Origin: Ornithodoros turicata
Taxonomy: Eukaryota; Arthropoda; Arachnida; Ixodida; Argasidae
Length of the DNA stretch: 64,000 nucleotides
Assembly: GCF_037126465.1 (NCBI RefSeq)
Contig: NC_088202.1
Location: 98,239,962 to 98,303,961, forward strand
Reading direction: 5' to 3'
Shown here: one piece after another, positions 11,959 to 22,358 of the stretch
Numbering within the stretch: the stretch's first letter is position 1
Layout: the number at the start of each line of letters is the position of its first letter
Position numbers and translations under genes: made by a program
The notes under the pieces: generated by a model
Database searches by the model: none
The model's input: the letters and a program-made list of their open reading frames with translations, nothing else
Told to the model about the DNA's origin: nothing

Positions 11959-12497
11959 GTACACTCTCAGAAGCGAAACAGATAAATTTACGCTTACATC
12001 CAGTTTTATCGTTACTAAGCGTGAATTTCGTACAAAACGGCTGACGCCGTATCCGTCAAGCTATGTTTTATTCGTGGTACCCGTCATCGTGTCCGCTGTA
12101 AGCGAAAAGGTCGGAGTTTTATGCGTAAATGGCACGGGAAACACGATTTAATCCTATATTCTGACGCATAAGATTTCGCTTTGACGGGTAAACTGAGATT
12201 TTGCGATGCAATATCAGTCCTTTACGGCTATATTGATGCATATTGTTCTTCAAATTTTATACGGGCCCTGCTTTCTGAGAGCGCGTGCACGTGCCGTGTG
12301 CAAACTGCCAAGCGTTTGCTGGGATAACCGACAGATACTCTCTTGGCGTCTGGCGTCTCATGGCATCTCAATCATGCATCGTTCAACAATAATGTAAGTC
12401 GCCACGTTTTGGGCTCGGTGCCCTGAGTTTTACAAAATTAATTACTAGTATTACGAAACTAAATTTTACCGACTTATTGCATGTCAAACATATGGCG

Positions 12498-12660
12498 GGA
12501 AGAAACGGCATCGAACGAGACAACTTCTCACGATTTAGTCGGCGAAGCACGCCACCGGCCAGCAAGCACGTCGGTCAGAGTTGTGATTGTCCCGGCTATC
12601 TCCACACTGCAAATTCATATGCGTACGCCCATTGCTCACCGGGCTGGAACCTCTCTATGT
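12498..12660 (+). pseudogene. Exon-like stretch of the CACTC element gene
   Basis: This open stretch is shared with the other copy at ~1468-1600 (both contain ATCGAACGAGA and TGCGTACGCCCATTG) and is therefore conserved within the family. It encodes a Ser/Thr-rich segment (ETASNETTSHD) after a possible acceptor. The reading frame in the 0.9-kb copy breaks. I do not recognise the product; it may be the N-terminal part of the element's protein. Confidence 0.3.
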
Positions 12661-13879
12661 GTGGCCATCTACAAGCTGATCATTTTGGTACAGGTGACTC
12701 TTGCCTCTTTTTTTTTTGGTATGCGTTTCCCGCCGTTAGAGCGTTTGTGTTAGTGATTCAGTTTCAAAGTCTTTCTTTGTAGTTGCAGTTCAAATTATTA
12801 TTGCAGATTATAGCTTAGCACGATGTGTTGCAGCAAATGCATCCCCAGGAACAGGAGACACTCCTCGTAGCCATGCTCCACTGCTCAATACCTCGCATGC
12901 ACCCTCAGCTGCCTTAGATAATGCTCCTGAACAGCATGTACATTGTGCAATGTATCCTGTGAACTTTCTTCAGCTATGTACTCTACACTACACTGCTGAA
13001 GAAATTTCACAGGGCTCCGCTCTGTCACGCATATACCTCCGGTACAGCTCACCTGTTAAAGTGACCTGTAAGTTGTGATTGCTTCATAAATAAAGTTCTG
13101 TTACTACATGCAGTTTTATTTTCCCAACAGGCAGTGAACCTGCAGTGGGACCCTCCTGGGATTTATAGCATCAAGCCACATGCTGGTATGATCTTTTCAA
13201 GCAGTTTGTACATGGCACGTACATGCCAGCACGTACAGCAGTGTACGTGGTACAGAAATAGTACTGCGTCATGTGTCACTCATGCCTTCAGGTCAAAGAA
13301 CTCCCGCAAGAAGGATTACACTTGCCCTCATCTACACCGATGTCAACCCTGCTACATACATCAACATAAAAGCTTCCTCAAGTCAAGGACGGCCAAGCAA
13401 CCCGCAATTACACTTGTAAGTTATCCATAACGGTATTTGTCCTTGTAGTACATGCGAAAACATTTGGTTTTCTTTAGAAATATATGTCAAATGAGATTGA
13501 GAAGCCTCCTGGGCCTCTGACATTTCTTTTTTAAAACGTGGAAGATGCTGATTTGCCCTGCAACACAGGAACCCCAGAAATTGACACTGGAACGGCTTGT
13601 AAACCAGGGTGACGCATCAATTTTGTTACTTGGGGTAGACTATGTAAGGGGCCTTATTTATCGGCATATGGATGCATGGGCTGTTTCATGTGTTCCTCGT
13701 AAAAGGCTATTCAATGTTCGAAAAATGTTCCCGTAGTAGGAGACTATGTACAGGACCTTTCTAATGCCTATCATCACACAAAATGGATAGAGGACTGAAT
13801 GGTAGTATGTTGTTGTGCAATATCCATATTCATATATAAGCATTCCTTATCAGCATCAGCTGAATGCGTAAACAAGAAC

Positions 13880-13970
13880 AATATGAATGAAGGAAGTCAC
13901 CGAAAAGGTTAGCCAGCTGTAGGACACGAACCCACGTCTTCTGGATTACTGGTACATTGCGTCCATCATG
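13880..13970 (-). repeat. tRNA B-box-containing SINE-like fragment
   Basis: On the minus strand GTGGGTTCGTGTCCTACAGC contains a pol III B box (GGTTCGTGTCC) followed by CTGGCTAACC. There is no clear A box in this copy. It could be the head of a SINE or part of the neighbouring hairpin retroelement. Confidence 0.4.
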
Positions 13971-14047
13971 AGGCTTTGTATGTTTGTCGTTTCTTCTATG
14001 TTCCAGCCTCAGAGTATCAATTTCCATCGTGAAGAAAAGTATGTTCA

Positions 14048-14239
14048 TTGTAGACAGGAAACAAACAGCGCGAAAACAACAACCACGGGAGGAAACATAA
14101 CACACACGGGCGCTAACTCCAACTTAGTTGGAGTTAGCGCCCGTGTGTGTCTTATGTTTCCTCCCGTGGTTGTTGTTTTCGCGCTGTTTGTTTCCTGTCT
14201 ACAATGAATTACCAACTAGCCCAACAAAGTATTTTGTTG
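14048..14239 (-). mobile_element. Hairpin element with 12-bp target duplication
   Basis: An ~80-bp near-perfect inverted repeat is centred near 14127; its arms run TTGTAGACAGGAAACAAACA...GGCGCTAACTCCAACT and back. On the right is the leader, read on the minus strand as TTGGGCTAGTTGGTAATTCA. The exact 12-bp repeat AAAGTATGTTCA flanks the unit (14036-14047 and 14240-14251). The structure matches the units at 1962 and 43363: a leader of the GGGCTWGTTGGTA type on one side, then a hairpin, and a long target duplication. Confidence 0.75.
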
Positions 14240-14698
14240 AAAGTATGTTCAGATGCTCCTTACTCAAAGACTTCTGCTACTGAAATTGTGTAATGGAAAA
14301 ATTTATGCATTTGTATAACTATGGTTGTGAAAGATTTGAACAAAATGTAATTTTGACTCATTGTCCTTAGTATAATATATACTGCGCTGAACAGTTTTGT
14401 TTGCAGTGAATGCCGCCCTCCCTCCTTGTCTACTTCAAACAACTGTATCTTTTTCTTTTAGGAATATGCATGATACACTGTAAGAAAATTTGCGTTTTTT
14501 ACTGCACAAGTGACTGCTAACTGTGTTGCCGGCATATGTTCCTCGACCCTTATGCTGCACAAATCTGTTTTTAGGACAGAGTTTTGCAACACGGAGCACA
14601 CATATATGCAATAAACATTGAGTTTTTTCCGTGGAATTTGTTCTGAAAATTACGCTGGTACAAAGTCGTTTATCTTGCAGCGACAAAGTGGTCTGTTA

Positions 14699-15136
14699 AG
14701 CGTGAACCGCATGGCCCGAAAAGCGTCCGAATTCTTTCCGAACCGAATTCGGGACCGAACTTTTTTCGGAGAACAGAATTCCGTGCCGAATTCGGCCCGA
14801 TCTGGCCAAGCCAGATTTCTCCTCCGAAATGAGAAGTGACGCCAACCGAAAAAGTAGAAGCAACCAATGGCTATCCAGCCGGAAGGAGGACCATAGCAAC
14901 GATGACGTAGCAATGGGGTTGACTGTTGCCGTGTGTGTGCGACTTCTACTCCTATGAATACAGGGATTATCTCATTGACCTGGATGGTTGAAAGGTGAAG
15001 CTCCCCATGGCCAGAAGTCTTCGGCCGAAATTCGGAGTGCATTTCGGTAGCATGAGGTGGAGCACAGAAAAAAGTTCGGTCCCGATTTCGGTTCGGACAT
15101 TTTTCGGACAGTTTTTCGTGCCATGTGGTTCACCCT
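14699..15136. mobile_element. Harbinger-type MITE with TTA duplication
   Basis: Terminal inverted repeats of about 70 bp start AGCGTGAACCGCATGGCCCG on the left; the right end reads AGGGTGAACCACATGGCACG inverted. TTA flanks both ends (14696-14698 and 15137-15139), the duplication expected for PIF/Harbinger elements. The repeats are rich in TTCGG/CCGAA words. The interior is non-coding. Confidence 0.75.
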
Positions 15137-15559
15137 TTACGGCTATACAGCGTTCTGTGTTGACGTATAGTATCCGGTGTAACTAGTGGTATCCGGCTGT
15201 AATAAGGGAAAATATAAAATGAGCACGCTGGGCCGACCACCCGACACGATCGCCCACGGAGCGCGCCCGCTGTCGCAAAGCATTCCGGCAAAATCTGAGG
15301 AGCGCGTGACGTCAAATATCTCTCGAGCTCCATATAATATGAAAATAGAGTCAAGACTCTACGCATAAAATAGAATTCAATGGCTTACTTCTAAAATAGC
15401 CGTCAAGAAACGATCAAATTCTTTACTTTCTAACTACCTTTACTATCCGTCAAAAGGGCTAAGTGGAAGCCCATGACGCATAGAATAAAGGTAAAGAATT
15501 TGATCATTTTCTGACGCTTACTATTGTTTTTTTTCTTTCTTTTTCTGAGAGTGTATGTA

Positions 15560-17377
15560 GGTGGAAATATAAAGCGAGATCACAAGCTATCGTTATGATA
15601 CTATATTTTGTGGAACAAGCACAGACGGAAAAGTTTTCGTCGTAAAGCTAGGATAGTAAGTTGCAACTTATGTTTCATAGAAGTTACACTGGCTGTGCGT
15701 TGGTAGTTGCCGAAGATGAAGCGGGCAGCCCTGAATGGTTTCAATGGCCTGAACAAGAACTGCTGAACTCGGGTCCCAGACCGAAACCGGATACTCAAGC
15801 TTCGAGCGAACAACGGACGTGTACAGGGCTAATTTGAGATGTTGAGGTGCCTGATGAAGGTGCGTGTAACATATCCCAAAGCACGGTTATCGCTTGTGAT
15901 AATATACTCAATATGTGTTTTCCAAGACAAGTCTGATGAGATAAAAACTCCTAGGTATTTGTAGGAAAGGAACCGAATCTAGCGAAGTGTTATCAAGAGT
16001 GTATGGCTCGCTGTATTCACGGGTTCGTGTTATTCTCATGTGTTTACATTTGTTAATATCGACCTCCATGCCCCAGGTGTGGTACCATGTTAGTACGTTA
16101 TTAAGATCAGACTGAAGAAGCTGCGCGTAAGATTCCTGTAAGATTCCTTTGTATAGAACACAGTCACCGGCGAATAAACAAATATATGACGAAGAAATAC
16201 ATTGCGGCAAGTCGTTAATGTGGATTAAGAAAAGGAGAGGACCAAGCACGGAGCCCTGAGGCACACCTGATAAAACCGGGGTAAGACCAGAATCAACGTC
16301 GTTAACAATTAGGCACTGACTACGATCAGAAAGGAAACAATGGGGCCATGATAGTACGTTAGTATCAATATTAAGTGCACTGAGGTCATGGAGAGGGAGA
16401 CGATGAGACATCTTATGAAATGCCTTCGAGAAGTTAAGGAATATGCAGTCGGTTTGGGACCTCTTGTCAAGAGCAAGGCTCAAGTCATGTACGAATGGTA
16501 CCAGTTGAGTTTCGCAGGAGAACGATTTCCGAAATCCGTGCTGACTGTGATGAAAAAAAAAAAAATTAGATTCAAGAAACAGAACCAAGTGGGAATAGAT
16601 GACGTGCTCAAGAACCTTGCATGAGATGCTGGTAAGAGATATTGGACGATAGTTACCTGGAGAATGTTTGTCGCCGGATTTGCGAAGGGCAACGACCTTT
16701 CCGGTTTTCCAATCGCTCGGTAGGCAACCCTCTTCTAATCACTGTTAAGAGTAACACGAAGTATATTTTAGGAACTTTGAATTGATACCGTCTGCACCGG
16801 AACTTGATGATAGTTCTAACGATTCGATGACTTTTTCAAGCCCGAAGGGGTCAATGGTAATGGGTTCCATAACAACGCAATTCGAAGCAGGAATGTGGGG
16901 TATGTTGGCTACTGCAGTGCGAGAAAATACATCGGAAAACACATTATTAAACACCTCGGCACGCTCAGGAGGAGGAATGGGCTCCTCAGATGAGTCGGTT
17001 AGTGTTATGTAGGAGTTGTACTTCTGATGGCTATTCACTGTATTCCAGAACTGTTTCTGATTATTGAGACGGCAAAAAAAAAAAAAGAAAGGGGTCTTAG
17101 CTTCCTTGATGGCATCATTGTACTGGGAAGCAGCTACATGGTATCTACTCCATTTGATTGCACATTGAGACGATTTAGCCGCTCTGAAAAGTCGCTTCTT
17201 CTTGTTACATAGCCGTTGAATATGTCTGCTGTACCACGGGAGCTTTGCGTTAGACATCAGGACAGTTAATATTGGAGTTGTTAAAGTATCCCATATATTG
17301 CTTCGTTTTCTTGTGTGTCTTTCATGACTAGTGTTCCCAGGTTGATATCTTCTTGGTGTTTTCTCTCTCTTTCTCAC
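15560..17377 (-). pseudogene. CR1/Jockey-type LINE, reverse transcriptase region (decayed)
   Basis: The copy reads on the minus strand from 17377 to about 15560. The upstream segment (17377-16745) encodes the usual pre-RT region (PWYSRHIQRLCNKKKRLFRA...WNTVNSH). Around 16740-16590, in a shifted frame, are GCLPSDWKTGKVVAL and SPGNYRPISLTS (RT motifs 1-2). Frame 16588-15908 holds HGFRKSFSCETQL, FLNFSKAFHK, SGVPQGSVLGPLLFLIHIND and LFAGDCVLY. The catalytic F/YADD is FAGD here, so the enzyme is dead. The end (15813-15601) holds RAARFIFGNYQRTASVTSMK. Two frame breaks coincide with poly-A runs at 16551-16563 and 17073-17086. No RNase H or endonuclease domain is present, so the copy is 5'-truncated. 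Confidence 0.85.
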
Positions 17378-18226
17378 GTTGTCGCCCCCGTTTCACTGCT
17401 CACGCACAGTCTTCCGTGCCAAGCGTATTAGGCAGCGCACTTTTTGGGAATCGCTGTCTTCAACCGCCGCTTAAAGGACGGCGGAAGCGAAAATAAGCTG
17501 TAAAGCTGTTCACCTCATATTGCGGTGTGCACCAACAAAATGCTGAATTCGACTGAGATCTGCGTATATTCGTTGAAATGCCGCCATAATCGCGATATAA
17601 AATTCGGCCGCGGAGCGCTCTGAGGGCCGGTTGAGCGTCGCCGCGCCGCCGTGGAAAACCACGGAAGTGACGCATATTGTTCGTCCTGTTGGAGTTCATT
17701 TCGCGGTTGTTTTGAGATCGGAGGTTGATCTTCGCGTTAAAAAAAGAAAAAGAAAAAAAATGTACATGCTAGTGAAGTGTTTCCTGACTGTGCTACAGCG
17801 TGTTGCCGGCTTGCTTTCGGCAACGCGAGGACAGAGTGTTTCTTGGACGAACGACACACGGACAGACAGCACAGACACAGCGTCAAACATCAACTGACCT
17901 TTATTACAAAGACAACCCTACCGACGCTGGCCCCCAAATCCTTCCAAAGGAAGGTGACCTCATTCTCTTTAGGGGTGATAGACCTGTTGCTCACATTGCT
18001 GGCTGTCTCACGTTGCGTTCGGCCAGAATATGTTTCACAACCAACACGCTCTACTAAACATGATGACAATTGATGTTCTGAGGCTGGAACACATAAAAGA
18101 GACAAATACCATCTTTCATCACTTCTTTCATCACGCTCTACTAGTCTGTCGTTGTTTCCCTCGTGGAATTGGTCACTGGCGCTCGATCGGTAATCGAGAG
18201 GTACGTATAGTTCAAATGCCGTCGAT
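17378..18226. other. No gene recognised
   Basis: The interval contains an A-rich run at 17740-17762 and short overlapping open frames with no recognisable motif. No TIR or LTR pair was found. Confidence 0.5.
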
Positions 18227-18230
18227 ATCT

Positions 18231-18475
18231 TGTGGGAACCTCCGTTCACCACGACCGGAACCCCAGACTCGCTCGCATCAACCGCGCATGGGAAGAACCA
18301 CAAAAGGAGGTTTACTCACAACAGACCTGATTTATTCCCTGCCATGTTGCAGGCCACGCTCCCAAAGAACACACACCTCTCCAGCCTCAAGCCCGCCCCC
18401 TTAAATACCGGCGTACCAGTACAGCCAGCGCCCCTACTGGGGCTACAATGTCGGGTAACCACTAGCGCCCCCACA
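18231..18475 (-). repeat. 3' LTR of the non-autonomous element
   Basis: This 245-bp copy lies next to the polypurine tract (18476-18487). TTAAATA and GGCTACAATG lie inside it. Confidence 0.9.
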
Positions 18476-18601
18476 TCTCCCCCTCCTCAAGTTCGTTACA
18501 CAAAAGTTCAGAGGTCCTCGTCGGAGGGAAATTCCATGAGCAATTCTTCCTCGAAAATCGGAGGCGGGGCACCGGGTGGTTCGGGTGGCTGGCGAAGCGT
18601 C

Positions 18602-18973
18602 TCACGCACGCAGGAGCTCGCGGAGCGCCTCGGGCCGCATGCGACGAAGAACGCTTATAGCCGCCTCTGGGTTGATAGCGCTAGAGGAGGACTCCGCCGC
18701 CCGTGTTCGATGCAGATGTCCCCGCTGGTGAGTGGCCCGGTGAATTTCAGGAACACGGCAAAGCGGGCACAGCACTCGTTGTTCTTCGGCCGAGAGGGGC
18801 AGAAGTGGGTCCGAGGGATGCCTCTCAGCCATGGTCAGTCCACGGAACGGCGGCAGAGCAGTGGCCGGGTCTGATGTCCGAAGGGGGCGATGCTGAGAAG
18901 ACCACCTGGAGTGGCTAGCCCAAGAGACGGGATAACCATTATGGACGACAGTCCATGTCGAAGCCGATCTCAT
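18602..18973 (-). CDS. Unrecognised ORF 2 with a C2H2-like motif inside the LTR element
   Basis: This 123-aa frame starts in an ATGA overlap with the stop of the upstream frame. Near residues 69-85 it has CPLCRVPEIHRATHQRGH, with spacing C-x2-C-x9-H-x3-H. That could be a zinc finger, though the spacing is shorter than the classic x12. The C-terminus (INPEAAISVLRRMRPEALRE) is predicted helical. In LTR elements a Cys/His motif after a first frame would suggest a gag-like nucleic-acid-binding role, but this is inference. No pol follows. Confidence 0.3.
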   Translation of the reverse strand: MRSASTWTVVHNGYPVSWASHSRWSSQHRPLRTSDPATALPPFRGLTMAERHPSDPLLPLSAEEQRVLCPLCRVPEIHRATHQRGHLHRTRAAESSSSAINPEAAISVLRRMRPEALRELLRA

Positions 18974-19335
18974 CCGGGGTCGAGGAACCGCAGCGGGAGG
19001 AACCGGGGACCGGGAGCGGGAATATCCAGGCGGCCTTGATGGACGAACCGTCCTCCCTGGTCCTCGTCGACTAGAGACTGGAAGAAACGAAAATAGGCAG
19101 TAGTGAAAGGGAAGCCCCCCACCACGAGCGCTGGGTCAGCACTCTCTCCTACGTACGAGCGAAGGACCGCGTAACGGAAGTTCGAAAAAAAATCGCACTG
19201 GACCGTGAGCACCTGGATGTGGTGACCGAAACCCAGTACTGACAGATACATACCGGTTGAAACCCGGATGGTCCACATCAGCAGGTTGGGGCCTGCAGTA
19301 CCCTCCCTACAATGACTAACCTTTGCGCAAAACAA
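18970..19335 (-). CDS. Unrecognised ORF 1 inside the non-autonomous LTR element
   Basis: This is a 121-aa frame inside the LTR element, on its coding strand. It is rich in aromatic and hydrophobic residues (TAYFRFFQSLVDEDQG, LRSYVGESADPALVV) and looks more protein-like than most frames here. I recognise no gag, protease or RT motif. Its stop (TGA) overlaps the ATG of the next frame as ATGA. It could be a relic of gag, a captured gene piece, or chance. The function is unknown. Confidence 0.3.
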   Translation of the reverse strand: MFCAKVSHCREGTAGPNLLMWTIRVSTGMYLSVLGFGHHIQVLTVQCDFFSNFRYAVLRSYVGESADPALVVGGFPFTTAYFRFFQSLVDEDQGGRFVHQGRLDIPAPGPRFLPLRFLDPG

Positions 19336-20374
19336 TGGTGTCGGATACTCGGGGAAACGGCGACATCCAGGAACCGAGACATTGCCTTAAACCAGTTGAA
19401 AGCCGGCTTCTTCCCAAGCGTACCAGTGCGTCACATGAAACCGTAACACGTCTGGGCTATCTCTTGTAAATCCTAAGAGATAAGCGTACTCCAGGTTGCG
19501 GGCGGTGTCAAATTCGTCCGAGATACCGTTGCGCCGGGTAGAGCGCAACGTCACCTTATCAGCCTGATATCCGCGTAATCCAAGAATGCGGTATATCAGG
19601 AAACAACAGCGTGCAAGATCATGTCTAGAGCGGCGAACCGCCTAACATCAAGACGCGCTGTCCCTAGCGTGCCATGCATGGTTACACCGCTATCGGGTTA
19701 GAATTGTCAGGCTACGGCCTGCAGGTTCCAGAGTGTGACAATTATGCGGAGGAGGGCACTGCCAAAGTACCTCAAACCTCGTCAACGGCCCTGCAAGGTC
19801 CGGATGGCTGTCCGCTGGTGTCCGCGGACGGGGAGCGAGCAGAGTGCGTCGGGTACCGAACACATCAAGGATTGCAACAGTAGGTCTACAAACAATTCAA
19901 ACCTAACAATTTCCAAGAACAAGCCAAAGCCTAATTAGGTAAAAAGCCGGAAGAAACCCAACATACCGTGGCTCCCATGCTGGTGACCGAACGAGAGGGC
20001 TCCGGAATACTGGGCGTAACCCGTACATTCTGCCAACACGAGTAACGAGGCTAGTGAAAACACTAGAATTTGGATAAGATAACGGGGCGACTCCGCTGCA
20101 CCAAGCAGGATGAGCCAACTGCCCCCCCCCCCCCCCCGAGACAACAGCACAAGGCTGCTTCCGTCTCGAAAAGACTGAAAATACAAAAAAGCAACGGAAA
20201 ATACGACCAGCGGTGACTCTAGTGCACCGTGCAAAATTAGCACACCGCTACGGAAGCAAGAGCGCGAAGCTCCTTCCCGCTTCCAAAAAAAAGAGCTAAA
20301 TCACAAAATTACAAACAGGCACTCATACTCGTATTAGCAGAAAACGGGGAAGGCCCCTACGTTGGGCGCCAAAT

Positions 20375-20619
20375 TGTGGGAACCTCCGTTCACCACGACC
20401 GGAACCCCAGACTCGCTCGCATCAACCGCGCATGGGAAGAACCACAAAAGGAGGTTTACTCACAACAGACCTGATTTATTCCCTGCCATGTTGCAGGCCA
20501 CGCTCCCAAAGAACACACACCTCTCCAGCCTCAAGCCCGCCCCCTTAAATACCGGCGTACCAGTACAGCCAGCGCCCCTACTGGGGCTACAATGTCGGGT
20601 AACCACTAGCGCCCCCACA
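20375..20619 (-). repeat. 5' LTR of the non-autonomous element
   Basis: This is the second 245-bp copy, followed on the minus strand by the primer-binding site TTTGGCGCCCAACG. The sequence is the same as the left copy by eye. Confidence 0.9.
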
Positions 20620-21671
20620 ATCTGGATTTCTTGATGACTCTCATATTTCAATTATTTCTGAACGACGACAAACCGTTTAGGCCCACTTGGAGACAGGTGA
20701 AACAGGACAAGTAGTGTGCGGCACATTTTGTTGACGTATGCTTCAAAAACAAATCCGGAGGTGCTCATTAGCCTTGGCTTGTCGAGGAAGTACATCAGGC
20801 TGAAAGAAGGAGCGGTTCCTTCTGTATTTTGACGGAAACGGAAGGCACAGATCTTTACCACAACTTGTTGCTTCGGCGTACGTTTCACTCCCGCTGCGGA
20901 TAAAAAAAGAAGAAAAAAAAGGGTACGAACCCATCTCTCATCGGAGATGTCACCTTCAAACTTCCACGAGATCTCTAAATAGAACATTTTGAAGCGTTGT
21001 TGGGAATTCGCCATGTTTATCCCGTTCACCTAGCAGCCGCCCATGGAGCTCGAGGAACATCTGACGTCACGCGCTACTCAGCTTCTCTAGAAGCAATGCT
21101 TTGCGGCAGCGGGCGCGCTCCGTGGGCGATCGGGTCGGTCGGGCAGCCCAGCGGACTCGTAATCGTTAAAAACATGTCCATCCGTACACCGTACTCACAA
21201 AATGCTGGTGGCACCTTAATTCTACGTAACACCTTGTTCGGACCTTTTCTTGCAATTGACAAATTTCGCTTCTGTTGTCCTTTAAGCCATTTAAAAACAT
21301 ATTGCGGTGGCGAGAACTTATTAGCAGTACATCGTATAAGCCTATACGACAAATACAGCCTAGACAATCTGTGAGTAAGCACACGTACAGCCTGTGACGC
21401 CAGCCTCTACCGCCTTTACTTGGCGTGCCTACTCATAAAATGTGACGCTTGCACGGCTCAATCCGAAGAAGTGGGAGGCATTATGGAGAACGATGGGAGT
21501 GTGCACAACGTGACATCTGGATAGAGGAGGCGCTGTGAATAACTACGGCACAAGTACTTTTACATGGCAAATATCTGAGGATACTTCTGACAAAAAGCCT
21601 GTTTGTTCGCTCACAGTTATTTTCGCAGGAATGTTGATCTGCGGCAGACGTGCCTGTGTAGCAGGTATGCC
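20620..21671. other. No gene recognised; copy of a repeat also at 15.2-15.35 kb
   Basis: Bases ~21047-21155 (GAGCTCGAGGAACATCTGACG...GCGCGCTCCGTGGGCGATCG) are the inverted counterpart of 15230-15335. Both may be pieces of one dispersed repeat. I see no coding domain in the rest. Confidence 0.45.
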
Positions 21672-21679
21672 GGTGCAGG

Positions 21680-22116
21680 CAGGGTTGCAAGAGCAAAATC
21701 CTGAAAGATCACCAACACGCCATGAGAAAGTAGTGAAAAGTAGCCAATTTTCCTTATATGTAACAAATTCTGTAGACAGTGGGACGCAGGCATCATATAT
21801 AGAATGAAGGACTTTTTAGCGAGCGCTAAAACGCCAGCACACAAACGTAACAGTCCGAAGGACATCGTACCGACTGAGAGAAGGCCGGCCGATCTCCAAG
21901 TGAAACAGGAATTAACAGACTATGCGTCCTTCGGCATTATGTTGTGCACGATGAAAACTATCCCGACTTAGGGGCACAGGTGTCTCGAATGTAGAGAAGT
22001 AGAGAAGTAGAGAGTGCGAAGAAGCACCCACAAAAGTAGCCATCGCCCAAATTTCGGCGCCACAACAGTCAGAAAGTAGCCAATTTGGCGCAAAGTAGCC
22101 AAATCTGGCAACCCTG
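21680..22116. mobile_element. hAT-type MITE with exact 8-bp duplication
   Basis: The ends are CAGGGTTGC at 21680 and, inverted, CAGGGTTGCCAGATTTGG at 22116. GGTGCAGG flanks both sides exactly (21672-21679 and 22117-22124), the 8-bp duplication typical of hAT transposons. The 437-bp interior is non-coding, with the word AAAGTAGCCAA repeated about three times near the ends. Confidence 0.85.
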
Positions 22117-22302
22117 GGTGCAGGAGGTATGAGATTGGCGTCCCTTGCAGGATAACCAACCTACGATTTTCCAGTAGAGAAGAAGATTAGTGGGGATGTC
22201 CACTCGTGCATGCCATAGTGAGTGGCAGGGCGGTCCTCTCTGTGCTTCTCACTGCTGCTGAGAAACCCGCTGTCGGCTGTCGTAAGAAAGTAAAAATCCT
22301 GA

Positions 22303-22358
22303 ACAACTGTGATTGCATGGGATGTTCATTACAACTGTGATTGCATGGGATGTTCATT
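22303..22358 (+). repeat. Tandem duplication of a 28-bp unit
   Basis: The 28-bp unit beginning ACAACTGTGATTGCATGGGA occurs twice back to back without mismatch. Confidence 0.9.

Larger units (their letters stand above)
11962..15553. mobile_element. CACTC (EnSpm/CACTA-like) element, full length with both ends
   Basis: The ends are CACTCTCAGAAGCG at 11962 and TTTTTCTGAGAGTG ending at 15553, with TA on both flanks (11960-11961 and 15554-15555). Both subterminal regions are full of the short iteron TTACGC/GACGCWTA in both orientations (left 11980-12240, right 15355-15520), as CACTA elements show. Exon-like open stretches on the plus strand include 12830-13040 and 13292-13420, but no transposase core was recognised. 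The right half carries two later insertions (a hairpin element at 14048 and a Harbinger MITE at 14699). The element is probably non-autonomous now. Confidence 0.75.
18231..20619 (-). mobile_element. Non-autonomous LTR retrotransposon, recent insertion
   Basis: Two 245-bp LTRs, at 18231-18475 and 20375-20619, look identical by eye. They begin TGTGGGAACC and end GCCCCCACA (TG...CA), and ATCT flanks the whole element (18227-18230 and 20620-20623). Minus orientation is set by the primer-binding site TTTGGCGCCCAACGTAGGGG just inside the right LTR and the polypurine tract AGGAGGGGGAGA just inside the left LTR. The 1.9-kb interior has no protease, reverse transcriptase or integrase. LTR identity implies insertion recent relative to neighbouring decayed elements. 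Confidence 0.9.
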
